Source: Pantoea sp. WMus005 (lineage in GTDB: Bacteria; Pseudomonadota; Gammaproteobacteria; Enterobacterales; Enterobacteriaceae). Taken from it: DNA of 64,000 nucleotides. The position numbers and the translations under genes were made by a program. Shown here piece by piece: positions 1 through 8,693 of the stretch. The notes under the pieces were generated by a model. That model saw only the letters and a program-made list of their open reading frames with translations. It was not told the DNA's origin and searched no databases. The DNA lies in NCBI RefSeq assembly GCF_013415305.1, contig NZ_JACBXU010000001.1, positions 1,240,001-1,304,000 on the forward strand, in the 5' to 3' direction. How positions within the stretch are numbered: the stretch's first letter is position 1; every line of letters begins with the position of its first letter.

Positions 1-512
1 ATCAGAGCCCGCGCAGCGTCCACCGCCGCGTCGACGTCCGTGACGGTGCGCTCGCTCAGCATCTCCAGCTCAAGCAGATTCGGGGCAATAATATCGCTGG
101 CAGGCATCGCCATTTTGCAGTGAAACTCCGCCACACCCGGCGCCACAATGCAGCCTTTCTCCGGATGACCCATCACCGGGTCGCAGAAATACCAGGCATT
201 CGGGTTGGCCGCTTTAACCTGACGAACAATCTGCAGAATCTGCTCACCCTGCTCCGCCGAGCCGAGATAACCGCTCAGTACCGCGTCACAGGTCTTCAGA
301 CGGTCGATGTCCGCAATCCCTTTAACGATATCGGTTAAATGGGTCGCAGGCATTACCGTACCGGTCCAGTGGCCATACTGCGTATGGTTGGAAAATTGCA
401 CGGTATTCAGCGGCCAGACGTTTGCACCCAGGCGGCGCATCGGAAACTCAGCCGCGGCGTTACCGGCGTGACCAAAAACAACGTGCGACTGAATCGCTAA
501 AATATTTTTCAC
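1..512 (-). CDS. pdxY: Pyridoxal kinase PdxY, N-terminal part
   Basis: This enzyme phosphorylates pyridoxal to pyridoxal 5'-phosphate in the vitamin B6 salvage pathway. The gene runs off the left window edge, so only about the first 170 residues are visible. The translated start reads [18 protein letters not shown], which I recognise as the N-terminus of enterobacterial PdxY. The start codon is GTG (complement of 510-512), with AGGG a few bases upstream. The gene follows tyrS on the same strand, as in E. coli, but a terminator at 539-562 separates them. pdxH, the other PLP-salvage gene, lies just beyond tyrS. Confidence 0.93.
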   Translation of the reverse strand, partial: MKNILAIQSHVVFGHAGNAAAEFPMRRLGANVWPLNTVQFSNHTQYGHWTGTVMPATHLTDIVKGIADIDRLKTCDAVLSGYLGSAEQGEQILQIVRQVKAANPNAWYFCDPVMGHPEKGCIVAPGVAEFHCKMAMPASDIIAPNLLELEMLSERTVTDVDAAVDAARAL

Positions 513-538
513 TTGTTTGCCCTGTCCTGCCTTGCCAT

Positions 539-562
539 AAAAAAAGGGCCGGAGACCGGCCC
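539..562 (-). terminator. Intrinsic terminator downstream of tyrS
   Basis: On the minus strand GGGCCGG-TCT-CCGGCCC forms a perfect 7-bp stem followed by a run of T. It lies directly after the tyrS stop and before pdxY, so pdxY depends on readthrough or on its own promoter. Confidence 0.9.
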
Positions 563-569
563 TGAAATC

Positions 570-1844
570 TTACTGCCAGTTAATCAGGCAGTAATGTTTC
601 TTGCCGCGACGCAGCAGCGTATAGCGGTTAAACAGTTTATCGCTGTCGCTGAAGCGGTATTCCGCATCAGACTGCTTTTCACCGTTCAGCGAGACGGCAT
701 TGGAGCCGATCATGGTACGTGCCTGGCCGCGTGACGGTACCAGCCCGGCTTTTACCAGCGCCTGTTGCAGATCATCGTCAGCGCCCAGTACGATGGTTGG
801 CATACCATCCTGCGCCAGCTGCTCAAAGTCAGCTTCGGTCATCTCGCTCACAGAGCCGGAGAAGAGGCTGGCGGTGATGCGTTTCGCCGCTGACAGACCC
901 GCTTCGCCATGCACCAGACGCGTAACCTGCTCAGCCAGCACATACTGCGCGCGTGGTGCGGTGCCGCTGTTTTTGTCCTCTTCTTCCAGCGCGTTGATCT
1001 CTTCAATGCTCAGGAAGGTGAAGAACTTCAGGAAGCGATAGACGTCAGCATCCGCAGTGTTAATCCAGAACTGATAGAATTTATACGGACTGGTTTTCTT
1101 CGCATCCAGCCAGACTGCGCCGCCTTCGGTTTTACCGAACTTGGTGCCGTCAGACTTAGTGATCAATGGAACGGTCAGGCCAAAGACCTGGTTCTGATGC
1201 AGACGACGGGTCAGATCGATCCCAGAAGTGATGTTACCCCACTGATCGGAGCCGCCAATCTGTAGCGACACGCCGTGCAATTCGTTCAGGCAGGCGAAGT
1301 CATAACCCTGCAGCAGATTGTAGGAGAACTCGGTAAAGGAGATGCCCTGATCGTCACGGTTCAGACGCTGCTTCACCGCTTCTTTATTAATCATCTGATT
1401 AACAGAGAAGTGCTTGCCGATATCACGCAGGAAAGTCAGCACGTTCATGCCACCAAACCAGTCGTAGTTGTTGGCGGCGATGGCGCTGTTGCTGCCGCAA
1501 TCGAAGTCGAGGAATGGCGCCACTTGCTGGCGGATCTTTTCAACCCATTCATTGACGGTTTCGCTGGTATTAAGTTTACGCTCTGCGGCTTTAAAGCTCG
1601 GGTCGCCAATCAGGCCGGTGGCGCCGCCGACCAGTGCCACCGGCTTGTGGCCGGCATCCTGAAAACGCTTCAGGCAGAGCAGCGGTACCAGATGGCCCAA
1701 ATGCAAGCTGTCAGCAGTGGGGTCGAAGCCGCAATAGAGCGAAATTGGCCCCTGCGCCAGTTTCTCTGTTAACGCGTCTTCATCCGTCACCTGGGCGATA
1801 AGGCCCCTCTCCTGCAATTGTTGTATCAGGTTACTGCTGGTCAT
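570..1844 (-). CDS. tyrS: Tyrosyl-tRNA synthetase
   Basis: Class I aminoacyl-tRNA synthetase that charges tRNA-Tyr in the cytoplasm. The 424-residue product matches E. coli TyrS along its length. The HIGH-type motif is HLGH at about residues 48-51, the KMSKS-equivalent loop reads KFGKT near residue 235, and an S4-like RNA-binding domain forms the C-terminus. A longer frame reaches 1886, but family alignment fixes the start at the ATG giving [10 protein letters not shown]. It sits between pdxH and pdxY, as in E. coli. Confidence 0.97.
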   Translation of the reverse strand: MTSSNLIQQLQERGLIAQVTDEDALTEKLAQGPISLYCGFDPTADSLHLGHLVPLLCLKRFQDAGHKPVALVGGATGLIGDPSFKAAERKLNTSETVNEWVEKIRQQVAPFLDFDCGSNSAIAANNYDWFGGMNVLTFLRDIGKHFSVNQMINKEAVKQRLNRDDQGISFTEFSYNLLQGYDFACLNELHGVSLQIGGSDQWGNITSGIDLTRRLHQNQVFGLTVPLITKSDGTKFGKTEGGAVWLDAKKTSPYKFYQFWINTADADVYRFLKFFTFLSIEEINALEEEDKNSGTAPRAQYVLAEQVTRLVHGEAGLSAAKRITASLFSGSVSEMTEADFEQLAQDGMPTIVLGADDDLQQALVKAGLVPSRGQARTMIGSNAVSLNGEKQSDAEYRFSDSDKLFNRYTLLRRGKKHYCLINWQ

Positions 1845-1984
1845 TACTGACTCCAAATTGATCAGACTGCACCTATGCTGGTACACAGCTTTCCGCTGAC
1901 TTGCGGAATCGAAAAAAATCAGGGCTATAGCATAAAGCGCTGACGCCTTCTGTGCCAGCGCTGATAGGGGAAAATCGTGCAGAT

Positions 1985-2641
1985 TCAGGGTGCCAGACGG
2001 TCGATTTTCCAGCCATCCTGATCGCGCTGATAGATGAAACGATCGTGCAGACGATGTTCGCCTCCCTGCCAGAACTCCACCGTGTGAAATTTCACCCGAT
2101 ACCCCCCCCAGAAGCTGGGCAGCGGCACGTCGCCCTGCTGGAACTTCTGCTTAAGCTCAAGGAACTTCCCTTCCAGAATGCCGCGAGCCGAAATCCGGCT
2201 CGACTGCTTCGACACCCATGCACCAATCTGACTGTCGCGCGGACGGCTGTGGAAATATTTCAGCACTTCCAGTGGCGACAGTTTTTCCACTTCGCCCAGC
2301 ACCATCACCTGACGTTCCAGAAAGTGCCATGGGAAGTGCAGGCAAATGCGCGGATTGTGCGCCAGCTGCAACGCCTTACGGCTGCCAAGGTTGGTATAAA
2401 ACACCATGCCCTGTGCATCAAAGTGTTTCAGCAGCACGATACGCTGCCACGGCTGACCCTGCTCATCCACGGTGGCCACGGTCATGGCGGTAGGATCGGG
2501 CAGTTTTGCCTCACAGGCCTGACTCAGCCACTGTTCAAACAACGCAATCGGATTGTCCGGCAGATCCTTACGACGCAATCCACCGCGGGTATATTCACGC
2601 CGCAGATGGGCAATGGTGTGTAGCGTTTCGCTGTCGCTCAT
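1985..2641 (-). CDS. pdxH: Pyridoxine/pyridoxamine 5'-phosphate oxidase
   Basis: FMN-dependent oxidase that converts pyridoxine or pyridoxamine 5'-phosphate to PLP, the last step of B6 synthesis and salvage. The 218 residues equal the E. coli enzyme in length. Conserved blocks are visible, including the FMN-binding region around [16 protein letters not shown], the [17 protein letters not shown] stretch and the RIHDRF-like C-terminus ([12 protein letters not shown]). It is upstream of and co-oriented with tyrS, separated by about 140 bp. Confidence 0.97.
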   Translation of the reverse strand: MSDSETLHTIAHLRREYTRGGLRRKDLPDNPIALFEQWLSQACEAKLPDPTAMTVATVDEQGQPWQRIVLLKHFDAQGMVFYTNLGSRKALQLAHNPRICLHFPWHFLERQVMVLGEVEKLSPLEVLKYFHSRPRDSQIGAWVSKQSSRISARGILEGKFLELKQKFQQGDVPLPSFWGGYRVKFHTVEFWQGGEHRLHDRFIYQRDQDGWKIDRLAP

Positions 2642-2666
2642 AATGCTCGCCTATTCAGATAACACG

Positions 2667-2978
2667 TCAGCTGGCGGGTTGCAGCTCACAATCATTCACG
2701 ACAATTTTATCGTTACGTTCGATAAATGCGCCGTTTCCTTTGGACCAGAAAACATAGTTGTCATCGCTGTAGCGTGCGCCGGAAGCGGAGACGGTCTGCT
2801 TCAGCGTCAGAGGCTTGCCGTCCATAATGAAGCTCACCTGTTCCTTCGTCTCGTCCAGCGTAACGGTCAGTGGCAGCGTTCCGCAGCGATAATGCAGGGT
2901 CTGTGGCGACGGCGGCTGTTTGTGCATCAGGCTACAGCCCGAGAGCAGCAGCACCGCGGCAACGGTTAATCCTTTCAA
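2667..2978 (-). CDS. mliC: Lysozyme inhibitor lipoprotein MliC
   Basis: Outer-membrane lipoprotein that inhibits C-type lysozyme in the periplasm. The start at 2978 (MLKGLTVAAVLLLSGCS) is chosen because GGAG lies 7-10 nt upstream and it begins a clean signal peptide; the open frame extends upstream to 3056 without a signal. The lipobox is LSGC with the modified Cys near residue 16. The body carries the MliC-type pattern (YRCG, VTLDETKEQVSFIMDG) and ends in a second Cys. It is adjacent to pdxH as in E. coli. In E. coli anmK follows directly; here about 30 kb intervenes. Confidence 0.92.
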   Translation of the reverse strand: MKGLTVAAVLLLSGCSLMHKQPPSPQTLHYRCGTLPLTVTLDETKEQVSFIMDGKPLTLKQTVSASGARYSDDNYVFWSKGNGAFIERNDKIVVNDCELQPAS

Positions 2979-3171
2979 CATAAGCGGGTCTCCTACACGA
3001 GTGAAGCTGGCATTATAAGAAGGATTTAGCACGAAGTAAGTGGGAATCCGCGTCAATCTGGTAGATGCTGTCTGGCAAACTGAATTATTGCGGTTTTTCA
3101 GGCGGTTGTCTGAATGCGCAGGCCGCGTTCTCAGGCTACGCTCTATAGATTCTTAAGCGAGGAAGACAAAC

Positions 3172-3375
3172 ATGAAATTTGACAATGAAGATGCATTTAA
3201 GCTGGCAGTCGCGTTTATGAACCATAAAGAGAATGCCACCATCGCCAGCAGCTACTTTAAAACCTTTATCGACACCTACCAGAAATTTGACCGCTGGCTG
3301 AGTGCATCTGATCCGGTCAGCGCCATGAAAGCAGAAAAAGCGGCCGCCAAAGCGGGCGAAGACTCCATCCTCTGA
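3172..3375 (+). CDS. Small acidic/amphipathic protein of unknown function
   Basis: 67 residues starting MKFDNEDAFKLAVAFMNHKEN, preceded by GAGGAAG at good spacing. I do not recognise a family. The protein has no signal peptide or membrane segment. It is mostly helical in appearance, with an alanine/lysine-rich C-terminus (MKAEKAAAKAGEDSIL). The upstream CTATAGATTCTTAA resembles an extended sigma-S-type -10 element. This is the first gene of the accessory block after mliC. Ribosome site and codon use support it as real. Confidence 0.65.
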   Translation: MKFDNEDAFKLAVAFMNHKENATIASSYFKTFIDTYQKFDRWLSASDPVSAMKAEKAAAKAGEDSIL

Positions 3376-3733
3376 TCCCCCCTTCTCCACGGGTCCGATA
3401 ACCGTCCAGGAATCGGCCCCGTGCATCCCGCCGGGTCATTACGTCGTTGTCGCGTATTACCGTACGGTTATTCTGGCTTTTGAGGAATCGCCACCGGTTT
3501 TATTTCCCGCGCTGGCTTCGTTCTTATTTCGATGCGGGGAGTGATCCGATCAAACGCATAAATGGCGTCGCCCGTTTGCAATAAATGCTGTTTCCCGGCG
3601 TCATGCCTGCTAATTACCGCCCTGCACTCTGTTTTTGTCTAAAAAACAAGCAGCGAGACGCGGCAGGGTCAGCAAACTCTATAAAGCGGTCTATGCTGTA
3701 AACGTCTGGATATACTTCATGGAGTAAAAAAAA
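3376..3733. other. Intergenic region, no gene seen
   Basis: I see no convincing ORF on either strand. It contains GC-rich short repeats near 3390-3430 and AT-richer sequence near the right end. A possible -10 (TATGCT near 3691) could serve the first lipoprotein gene. Confidence 0.5.
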
Positions 3734-3967
3734 ATGAAAATGAAATCCCTGTCAGCTATCGCGTTGCTGGCCCTCTCTTTAGGTACGCTGGCAGGTTGCG
3801 CCTCCAATCAGTCGATTAAGACCACTGATGGCCGCACCATTGTGACTGACGGCAAACCGCAGATTGATTCAGATACTGGTCTGGTTTCTTACCGTGATGC
3901 TCAGACAGGAAAAACTGAGCAGATCAATCGTAATGAGATCAGTAATATGAGTGAACTCGACAACTAA
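3734..3967 (+). CDS. YgdI/YgdR family lipoprotein, first copy
   Basis: 77-residue predicted lipoprotein: signal peptide MKMKSLSAIALLALSLGTLAGC with lipobox LAGC, then the short YgdI/YgdR (DUF903) domain. Domain landmarks are KTTDGRTIVTDGKPQIDSDTG, then YRDAQTGKTEQINRNEI. The family folds as a small SH3-like barrel; its role is unknown. It is followed 15 bp later by a second member. GGAG lies upstream of the start. Confidence 0.85.
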   Translation: MKMKSLSAIALLALSLGTLAGCASNQSIKTTDGRTIVTDGKPQIDSDTGLVSYRDAQTGKTEQINRNEISNMSELDN

Positions 3968-3982
3968 TATAAGGTGAAAACG

Positions 3983-4213
3983 ATGAAAAAAGCGCTGATT
4001 TTACCTCTCGCCGCATTGATTGGTATGACCGTATTAACCGGCTGCACCCGTACCAGTTATGCGATTCAGACTAACGATGGACGCACCATTATTAGTGATG
4101 GCAAGCCTTCTGAATCGGATGCCGGCCTGCTGGCGTATACTGACGCAAATGGCGTGAAGCAACAGATTAATAAAGCAGACGTTAAAGCCGTCTCTGAAGT
4201 TCCGCACAAATAA
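3983..4213 (+). CDS. YgdI/YgdR family lipoprotein, second copy
   Basis: 76-residue paralogue of the preceding gene, with signal peptide MKKALILPLAALIGMTVLTGC and lipobox LTGC. The domain reads TNDGRTIISDGKPSESDAGL, then YTDANGVKQQINKADV. A GTG at 3974 gives a longer frame, but the ATG at 3983 has AAGGTG at proper spacing. The two genes form a tandem pair ending in the terminator at 4238-4265. The signal peptides are clearly diverged while the domains stay similar, suggesting an old duplication. Confidence 0.85.
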   Translation: MKKALILPLAALIGMTVLTGCTRTSYAIQTNDGRTIISDGKPSESDAGLLAYTDANGVKQQINKADVKAVSEVPHK

Positions 4214-4237
4214 TGCATGTGCTGTTAGCCAATTAAT

Positions 4238-4265
4238 AAAGCCGCCTGAGGGCGGCTTTATTTTT
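4238..4265 (+). terminator. Intrinsic terminator of the YgdI/R pair
   Basis: AAAGCCGCC-TGA-GGGCGGCTTT is a perfect hairpin followed by ATTTTT, 25 bp after the second lipoprotein stop. Confidence 0.92.
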
Positions 4266-4651
4266 GCCTGTAAGCAGAGCACTGCCTGGCGCTGCCCTTC
4301 TTTTATTATCGATATTTTATAAACCAGAAATAGCTAGTATAGCGTGGCAATAATATTGCTAAGCCCGGTCGGATCTTGTGCCAGAAGTATTGAAAAATAT
4401 GAGATACACACGTTCTGCTTATCTGAATTTCAGGCAACCCCGCTCTTTTTTGACCAGCATAATAAATCAGTGATTTTCTGCCGAATCAACATGCCCTTTT
4501 TTATCATTTATAATCATGGGGTTACATCCTGCCTTAAAGGTTCCATATATTTTCGGTAATTTGCACCGTCTCTGTCCGGCGTTTTCGGCCTTTTAGTCCG
4601 GAGCACCTTTAACTAGACTATTTATATCGCTATTTAATCAGGAGGGTAGAG
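4266..4651. other. AT-rich intergenic region with promoter for the 90-aa gene
   Basis: No supported gene; the one frame that stays open (from 4344) lacks a ribosome site and looks random. TAGACTATTTATAT at about 4614-4627 could be the -10 region of the following gene. Confidence 0.5.
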
Positions 4652-4924
4652 ATGGTTTATCACGATAAAACAACCGGTCATATGATTCTTGGTGAAGCAG
4701 CCATTAATCTGGCGTTTGAAGAGCAGGAAATCACACTGATATCACTGATTCGGCAGTTAGGTGAAATGGCAGAGAATGAGCGCAGCGATGATCGGGTAGA
4801 GCAGATTGCAGACGCGCGAAACTGGCTCAAAGGTTTCATTGATCCCACAACCCGCGATCGCGCCGAACTGAACTGGCTGGTAGAGACCGGACAGGCGCCG
4901 ATTTCCCTTAAAGATTATCGTTAA
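4652..4924 (+). CDS. Uncharacterised 90-aa protein
   Basis: A strong AGGAGGG precedes the ATG. The product is acidic, cytoplasmic and probably all-helical, with an N-terminal helix rich in leucine (EQEITLISLIRQLGEMAENE) and a C-terminus ending LKDYR. I do not recognise the family. It lies directly upstream of ycgZ in the same orientation, but ycgZ has its own operator/promoter at 5077-5109, so the two are probably separate units. Confidence 0.7.
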   Translation: MVYHDKTTGHMILGEAAINLAFEEQEITLISLIRQLGEMAENERSDDRVEQIADARNWLKGFIDPTTRDRAELNWLVETGQAPISLKDYR

Positions 4925-5076
4925 TCATGTACAGGTCGTTGCTGTTCATTTTTCATGGCGCCGGACGCCTGTCCGGGGCCAATCAGCCTGATGGACGTCC
5001 CCGGCGTCTTACTTTAAACCGCCTCGCGTTGACCTGGTTCCCGGGATAATAAACGCATTTACCCTCATGGCTGAAA

Positions 5077-5109
5077 TTGCTGTACAGATGCACTGCTTTT
5101 GTATAACTT
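5077..5109 (+). promoter_or_regulatory. Candidate MerR/BluR-type operator-promoter of ycgZ
   Basis: The site reads TTGCTGTACA, 13 bp, TGTATAACTT. TTGCTG and TATAAC would be -35 and -10 with a 19-bp spacer, the long spacing typical of MerR-controlled promoters. TGTACA and TGTATA form a dyad around the spacer. The same architecture with the same spacing occurs at 8694-8726 before ariR. E. coli ycgZ is controlled by the MerR-like repressor BluR; assigning this site to BluR is an inference. Confidence 0.65.
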
Positions 5110-5153
5110 CGCGCAATACGATCGTTTTTATCTCACACCCAGGAAATCCCCCC

Positions 5154-5393
5154 ATGTACCCGACCCAGAGACTGCCACAAACGGCAGACGACATTGCCCG
5201 TTATTTCAATGCGGCAAGCCTGCCTTCGCAGCAGGAGACGCTGGGACAGGTGGTGGTGGACATTCTTAATGCGGGCGGGAATGTGAATCGCAAATCAATC
5301 TGCACCAAACTGTTGCGTCGCCTTGAAACGGCATCCACTGAGGAAGAAGAGCGCCATTACCGTGCGCTCATCAGCCTGTTATTTGGGCGTTAA
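5154..5393 (+). CDS. ycgZ: YcgZ, connector/biofilm-modulating small protein
   Basis: 79 residues that align with E. coli YcgZ: IARYFNAASLPSQQETLGQV, then GNVNRKSICTKLLRRLE and EEERHYRALISLLF. YcgZ belongs to the YmgB/AriR family of small helical proteins. In E. coli these are made when BluF relieves BluR repression and act through the Rcs phosphorelay on biofilm functions. AGGAAA lies 10 nt before the ATG; the open frame upstream to 5067 runs across the promoter and is rejected. In E. coli ycgZ is beside bluF; here bluF is 26 kb away. Confidence 0.85.
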   Translation: MYPTQRLPQTADDIARYFNAASLPSQQETLGQVVVDILNAGGNVNRKSICTKLLRRLETASTEEEERHYRALISLLFGR

Positions 5394-5404
5394 TGCAATC
5401 CCTG

Positions 5405-5545
5405 TCAGCGCGTCAGCGGCTCCCCGCTTTCCGTTACCCGCTGAGTCTGTGGATGTTTCGCTGTCTGGGTTTCAAACCCACCACGGGCGGCAAAAACAGA
5501 GCAGCTAATCGCTGCTACGAGTGTCAGTAAGATTGAAGTTTTCAC
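5405..5545 (-). CDS. Possible 46-aa secreted peptide
   Basis: Starting from GTG (complement of 5543-5545) this frame encodes a textbook signal peptide, MKTSILLTLVAAISCSVFAA. A 26-residue hydrophilic tail follows (RGGFETQTAKHPQTQR, then VTESGEPLTR). A weak AAGG lies about 9 nt upstream. Upstream, CACGCT and AGCGTG (5565-5570 and 5580-5585) form a small dyad around a possible TATTCT -10. It is convergent with ycgZ. I do not know the family. The signal peptide is the main evidence that it is real. Confidence 0.5.
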   Translation of the reverse strand: MKTSILLTLVAAISCSVFAARGGFETQTAKHPQTQRVTESGEPLTR

Positions 5546-5739
5546 GAAACAGGCCTTAATTTTCCACGCTATAGAATAAAGCGTGAAAGCCTGGCACAGA
5601 ATCAGAGGTGGGGAAAGGAAAGTGCAGAATTTCTCGGTCCTGAATGTGCGGGGCTGCGAAGTGCCTGCTTACTGAGCCTGCTTATTGATTAAGCGGCCCT
5701 GCCTCAAAACAGTTATCCCGACACTTTTAATACCAGCGT

Positions 5740-7008
5740 CTACTTCAGCGCAACCACAGGCAGATCCGTGATCCGGGTGGTATAGGCTGGCGACAGCATT
5801 TCGCGCTTCATCGACCAGGCTTTGTTAATCCCCTGTCCGGCAAACCACAGCTTCCCACTGCCGAGTTTGTTGACTGTGTCGATCAGCTTCATCAGCTCTT
5901 CGCTATTGCGGCGGGGTTGATGTTCGTCAAACAGATCAAGCTGAGCCACGCCCTGACTGAAAAAATCCCCCAGCACGATGCCTGCCTTCATGTAGCGGTG
6001 TCCTTCAATCCAGATGTTATCCAGACACGCTATCGCGACGCTGATAATGTCGCGCGTGTCCTGCGTCGGGATCAACAGCTGGCCAGTGGACTGATTGCCA
6101 TAAAAGGGTTCGTCAGTCGCATGCGGGCTGGTACGCACAAACACCCCTATCTGGCGACAATATTGATTCTCACGACGCAGTTTTTCTGCCGCGCGCTCAG
6201 CATAGGCGCAGACGGCCTCACGCATCTGATCGTAGTCTGAGATACGGCTGCCAAACGATCGCGAACACATGATTTGCTGTTTTACCGGCGTCATCGACTC
6301 CAGTTCCAGGCAGGATTCGCCGCGCAACTCTCTGACGGTGCGCTCCATTACCACGCTGAACTGTTTGCGAATGGCTTCTGTACTTTGATCGGCCAGATCT
6401 TTCGCCGTCATGACGCCCATGGCGTTGAGCCGTTTGCCGATCCGGTGGCCCACGCCCCAGACCTCAGCCACATCAATCAGCGGCAGCAGCTTTCTTTGCC
6501 GCCCGGGATCTGAGAGATCGACAATGCCGCCCGTTTTGCTCCACTTTTTGGCCGCAAAATTCGCCAGTTTGGCCAGCGTCTTGGTCTGGGCAATGCCGAC
6601 CCCGACGGTCAGATGGGTCTCTTTGCGTACCCGCTCTCTGACCTGGCGGCCAAAGGTCTCCAGCGCCATACAGTTATGCACGCCTGTGAGATCCATAAAG
6701 GCCTCGTCGATCGAGTAGATCTCCACCGACGGCGCCATCTCTTCCAGTATCGTCATCACCCGGTGGCTCATGTCGGCGTAGAGGGCGTAATTTGAGCTGA
6801 AGACGTGCACCGCGTGACGCGTCAGCTCTTCACGCATTTTGAAATAGGGTGCGCCCATTTTGATGCCGGCTTTCTTTGCCTCGGCACTGCGTGCAATCAC
6901 GCAGCCGTCGTTGTTGGACAACACCACCACCGGCTTGCCTCTGAGATCGGGCCGGAAAACGGTCTCACATGATGCGTAAAAGCTGTTGACGTCGACCAGC
7001 GCGAACAC
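5740..7008 (-). CDS. umuC: DNA polymerase V catalytic subunit UmuC
   Basis: Y-family translesion polymerase that works with UmuD'2 during SOS. At 422 residues it equals E. coli UmuC. Visible motifs are the N-terminal DVNSFYASCE metal-binding site, YSIDEAFMDL with the catalytic Asp-Glu, and a beta-clamp-binding motif QLDLF near residue 357. The start is GTG (complement of 7006-7008), two bases after the umuD stop, so the two genes are translationally coupled. It is controlled through the LexA box upstream of umuD. Confidence 0.95.
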   Translation of the reverse strand: MFALVDVNSFYASCETVFRPDLRGKPVVVLSNNDGCVIARSAEAKKAGIKMGAPYFKMREELTRHAVHVFSSNYALYADMSHRVMTILEEMAPSVEIYSIDEAFMDLTGVHNCMALETFGRQVRERVRKETHLTVGVGIAQTKTLAKLANFAAKKWSKTGGIVDLSDPGRQRKLLPLIDVAEVWGVGHRIGKRLNAMGVMTAKDLADQSTEAIRKQFSVVMERTVRELRGESCLELESMTPVKQQIMCSRSFGSRISDYDQMREAVCAYAERAAEKLRRENQYCRQIGVFVRTSPHATDEPFYGNQSTGQLLIPTQDTRDIISVAIACLDNIWIEGHRYMKAGIVLGDFFSQGVAQLDLFDEHQPRRNSEELMKLIDTVNKLGSGKLWFAGQGINKAWSMKREMLSPAYTTRITDLPVVALK

Positions 7009-7010
7009 GA

Positions 7011-7430
7011 TCAGTGCGTCGCTTTAATCACAAACGTCACCACGCCAAATACCTCCAGCGCATCTTCCGTCCGGATAGCAATCGGTTTAAATTTAGTGTT
7101 CATCGGCATCAGTTGCAGGCAGGGATGAAGCTGGAGACGCTTAACGGTGAATTCACCGTCGACCGCGGCGACCACGATATCGCCGTGTGAGGCAGTGAGT
7201 GAGCTGTCGACTACCAGCATGTCGCCATCGTTAATGCCCGCCTCAATCATCGACTCGCCGCTGACCCGGACAAAATAGGTGGCGCTGGGGTGCTGAACCA
7301 TCAGTGCATTAAGATCGATACGTTGTTCGACATAATCCTGCGCCGGAGAAGGAAATCCACACGGCACGCGTTCAATATAAAGCGGTAAAGGCATAACGGC
7401 GCGAATGTCCGCAGGTTTAATGAATTCCAT
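7011..7430 (-). CDS. umuD: DNA polymerase V protease subunit UmuD
   Basis: LexA-like self-cleaving protein; RecA-stimulated cleavage yields UmuD', which activates UmuC. Two adjacent ATGs occur (7433, 7430). I choose 7430: it lies 7 nt from GGAG and gives 139 residues, with the Cys24-Gly25 cleavage site, Ser60 (SGESM) and Lys97 (VKRL) at exactly the E. coli positions. It forms an operon with umuC. Confidence 0.96.
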   Translation of the reverse strand: MEFIKPADIRAVMPLPLYIERVPCGFPSPAQDYVEQRIDLNALMVQHPSATYFVRVSGESMIEAGINDGDMLVVDSSLTASHGDIVVAAVDGEFTVKRLQLHPCLQLMPMNTKFKPIAIRTEDALEVFGVVTFVIKATH

Positions 7431-7451
7431 CATATCACTCCTTTTTCAAAT

Positions 7452-7471
7452 TACTGTATATAAATACAGTA
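7452..7471 (-). promoter_or_regulatory. LexA box of umuDC
   Basis: TACTGTATAT-AAATACAGTA is a near-perfect LexA operator (CTGT-N8-ACAG), 22 bp upstream of umuD. It predicts tight SOS control. Confidence 0.95.
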
Positions 7472-7655
7472 ATGGCTAATCCCCCTTTTAATCAAGTAAC
7501 AGAAAAGATTTTTAAGCGAAGGGGTTGATGGTAATGCACTTTTTTTTAACCGTTTTTTCGCATTGCCGTCAGAGTAAGCAGAAATGGGTTACTTTCGCCG
7601 CACTGCGGGAATATCAGCAATTTTTTTTACAGTAACGCACCTTATACATTCAGCC

Positions 7656-7742
7656 GCTGGTTATTCTGACTTAAGGAAAATCTGACAACGCCTCTCTGGC
7701 GCGGGCGGAGGTTTGAATATTACGAGCGGGCTGGTTATTCTG
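7656..7742 (+). repeat. 13-bp direct repeat upstream of the 83-aa gene
   Basis: GCTGGTTATTCTG occurs at 7656-7668 and again at 7730-7742, 74 bp apart, the second copy just before the ribosome site of the next gene. It could be a paired regulator site or a chance duplication. Confidence 0.6.
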
Positions 7743-7765
7743 CCTTTTTTAAGCATGGAGGGATT

Positions 7766-8017
7766 ATGACAGACGACGATCGAATCAAACATCTGGAAGA
7801 GGCAGTCGCGCAGTTAAGGGTTGAGACCACGGTATTAAAAGCGATACTCGGTCAGCAAATAGCGCTGAATAATCTTAATTACAAAGGGAAGTTTGACGAT
7901 GTGCTGGCGGCGCTGGCGAAAGAATATGCCGGGCGTGGTCTGGAAGAAGGCAATAATCAGGCCATTCATGATGCCCTGCGTGAATATATTAAATATGAGC
8001 CGCCTGCAGTGGAATAA
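7766..8017 (+). CDS. Uncharacterised 83-aa protein with N-terminal coiled coil
   Basis: An ideal GGAGG precedes the ATG. The first 30 or so residues (DRIKHLEEAVAQLRVETTVL) have heptad-like spacing that suggests a short coiled coil. The remainder is hydrophilic and probably helical. No signal or membrane segment is seen. I do not recognise the family. It is monocistronic, between umuD and a convergent small gene. Confidence 0.7.
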   Translation: MTDDDRIKHLEEAVAQLRVETTVLKAILGQQIALNNLNYKGKFDDVLAALAKEYAGRGLEEGNNQAIHDALREYIKYEPPAVE

Positions 8018-8117
8018 CCGCGTTCTGGCAGCGTCGGATTACCGGACATGACCGGCTCCCGAACGCTGCCATCCTCCTGACCTGCCCCGGCAAATGCCTG
8101 ACGTTGCCGTTCAGTCG

Positions 8118-8342
8118 TTAAGCCTGACTGTCACTCTCCAGCGCATCCTGAATCGCATCGGCCAGATTACCAATTTCATTCGCCACGGCCTGCAGGTCCC
8201 AGGAGGTTTTTGAGCCGGTTGCCGACGTGGAGGCGCTGACCGACTCCTTTGCCACTGAAAGCGCAGCCGCCACAGCCACTGCACGTTTATGTTGTTCCTG
8301 AGTTACGCCCGCAGGCGGAATCGCGAAATAGTCGTGAACCAT
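8118..8342 (-). CDS. Uncharacterised 74-aa protein
   Basis: The start at 8342 is preferred over the ATG at 8348 because AAGGA then lies 7 nt upstream. The product begins MVHDYFAIPPAGVTQEQHKR. It has a central Ala/Ser/Thr-rich helix and an acidic C-terminus. No signal peptide, membrane segment or known motif is visible. It converges with the 83-aa gene. I do not recognise the family. Confidence 0.6.
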   Translation of the reverse strand: MVHDYFAIPPAGVTQEQHKRAVAVAAALSVAKESVSASTSATGSKTSWDLQAVANEIGNLADAIQDALESDSQA

Positions 8343-8690
8343 GATCATTTCCTTGTGATGAATAAGGGCTCAACCTTAGCCTTCTGCATCAGGCGTGGGA
8401 AGTGAATTATGCAGCGTGGCAGGTCAGACGGCCAGGATTGCAGCAGTCGCATTGCCCTGCGCCTTTTTACTGCGCTAAAACCTGTACAGCTTTTTTTAAG
8501 ATCCGCCAAAAGAAACCGTTTTAACGCGTTAAGGTGCCATCAGGTACTTCCCGCATTTTTCCCCTGAAAATCTTCCCGGCCCAGAAAATAGAGGCAACTT
8601 GCTGTATTTTAAACAGTAATAAGCAAAAAACCATTTTGCCGATTTAAACACGCATTTAACATACACCACCGACCAGTATAATTTTGTCAA
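8343..8690. other. Divergent intergenic region
   Basis: No gene seen. It separates the minus-strand 74-aa gene from the ariR control region. A LexA-like palindrome near 8603 has spacing one base short and is not counted. Confidence 0.5.
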
Positions 8691-8693
8691 ATT

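Noticed and set aside
4344..4559. 71-codon ORF between the YgdI/R pair and the 90-aa gene
   Set aside because: No ribosome site, and the composition looks random in an AT-rich gap.
8601..8619. LexA-like palindrome CTGTATTTTAAACAG upstream of ariR
   Set aside because: The spacing between CTGT and ACAG is 7, not 8, and it is more than 70 bp from the promoter.
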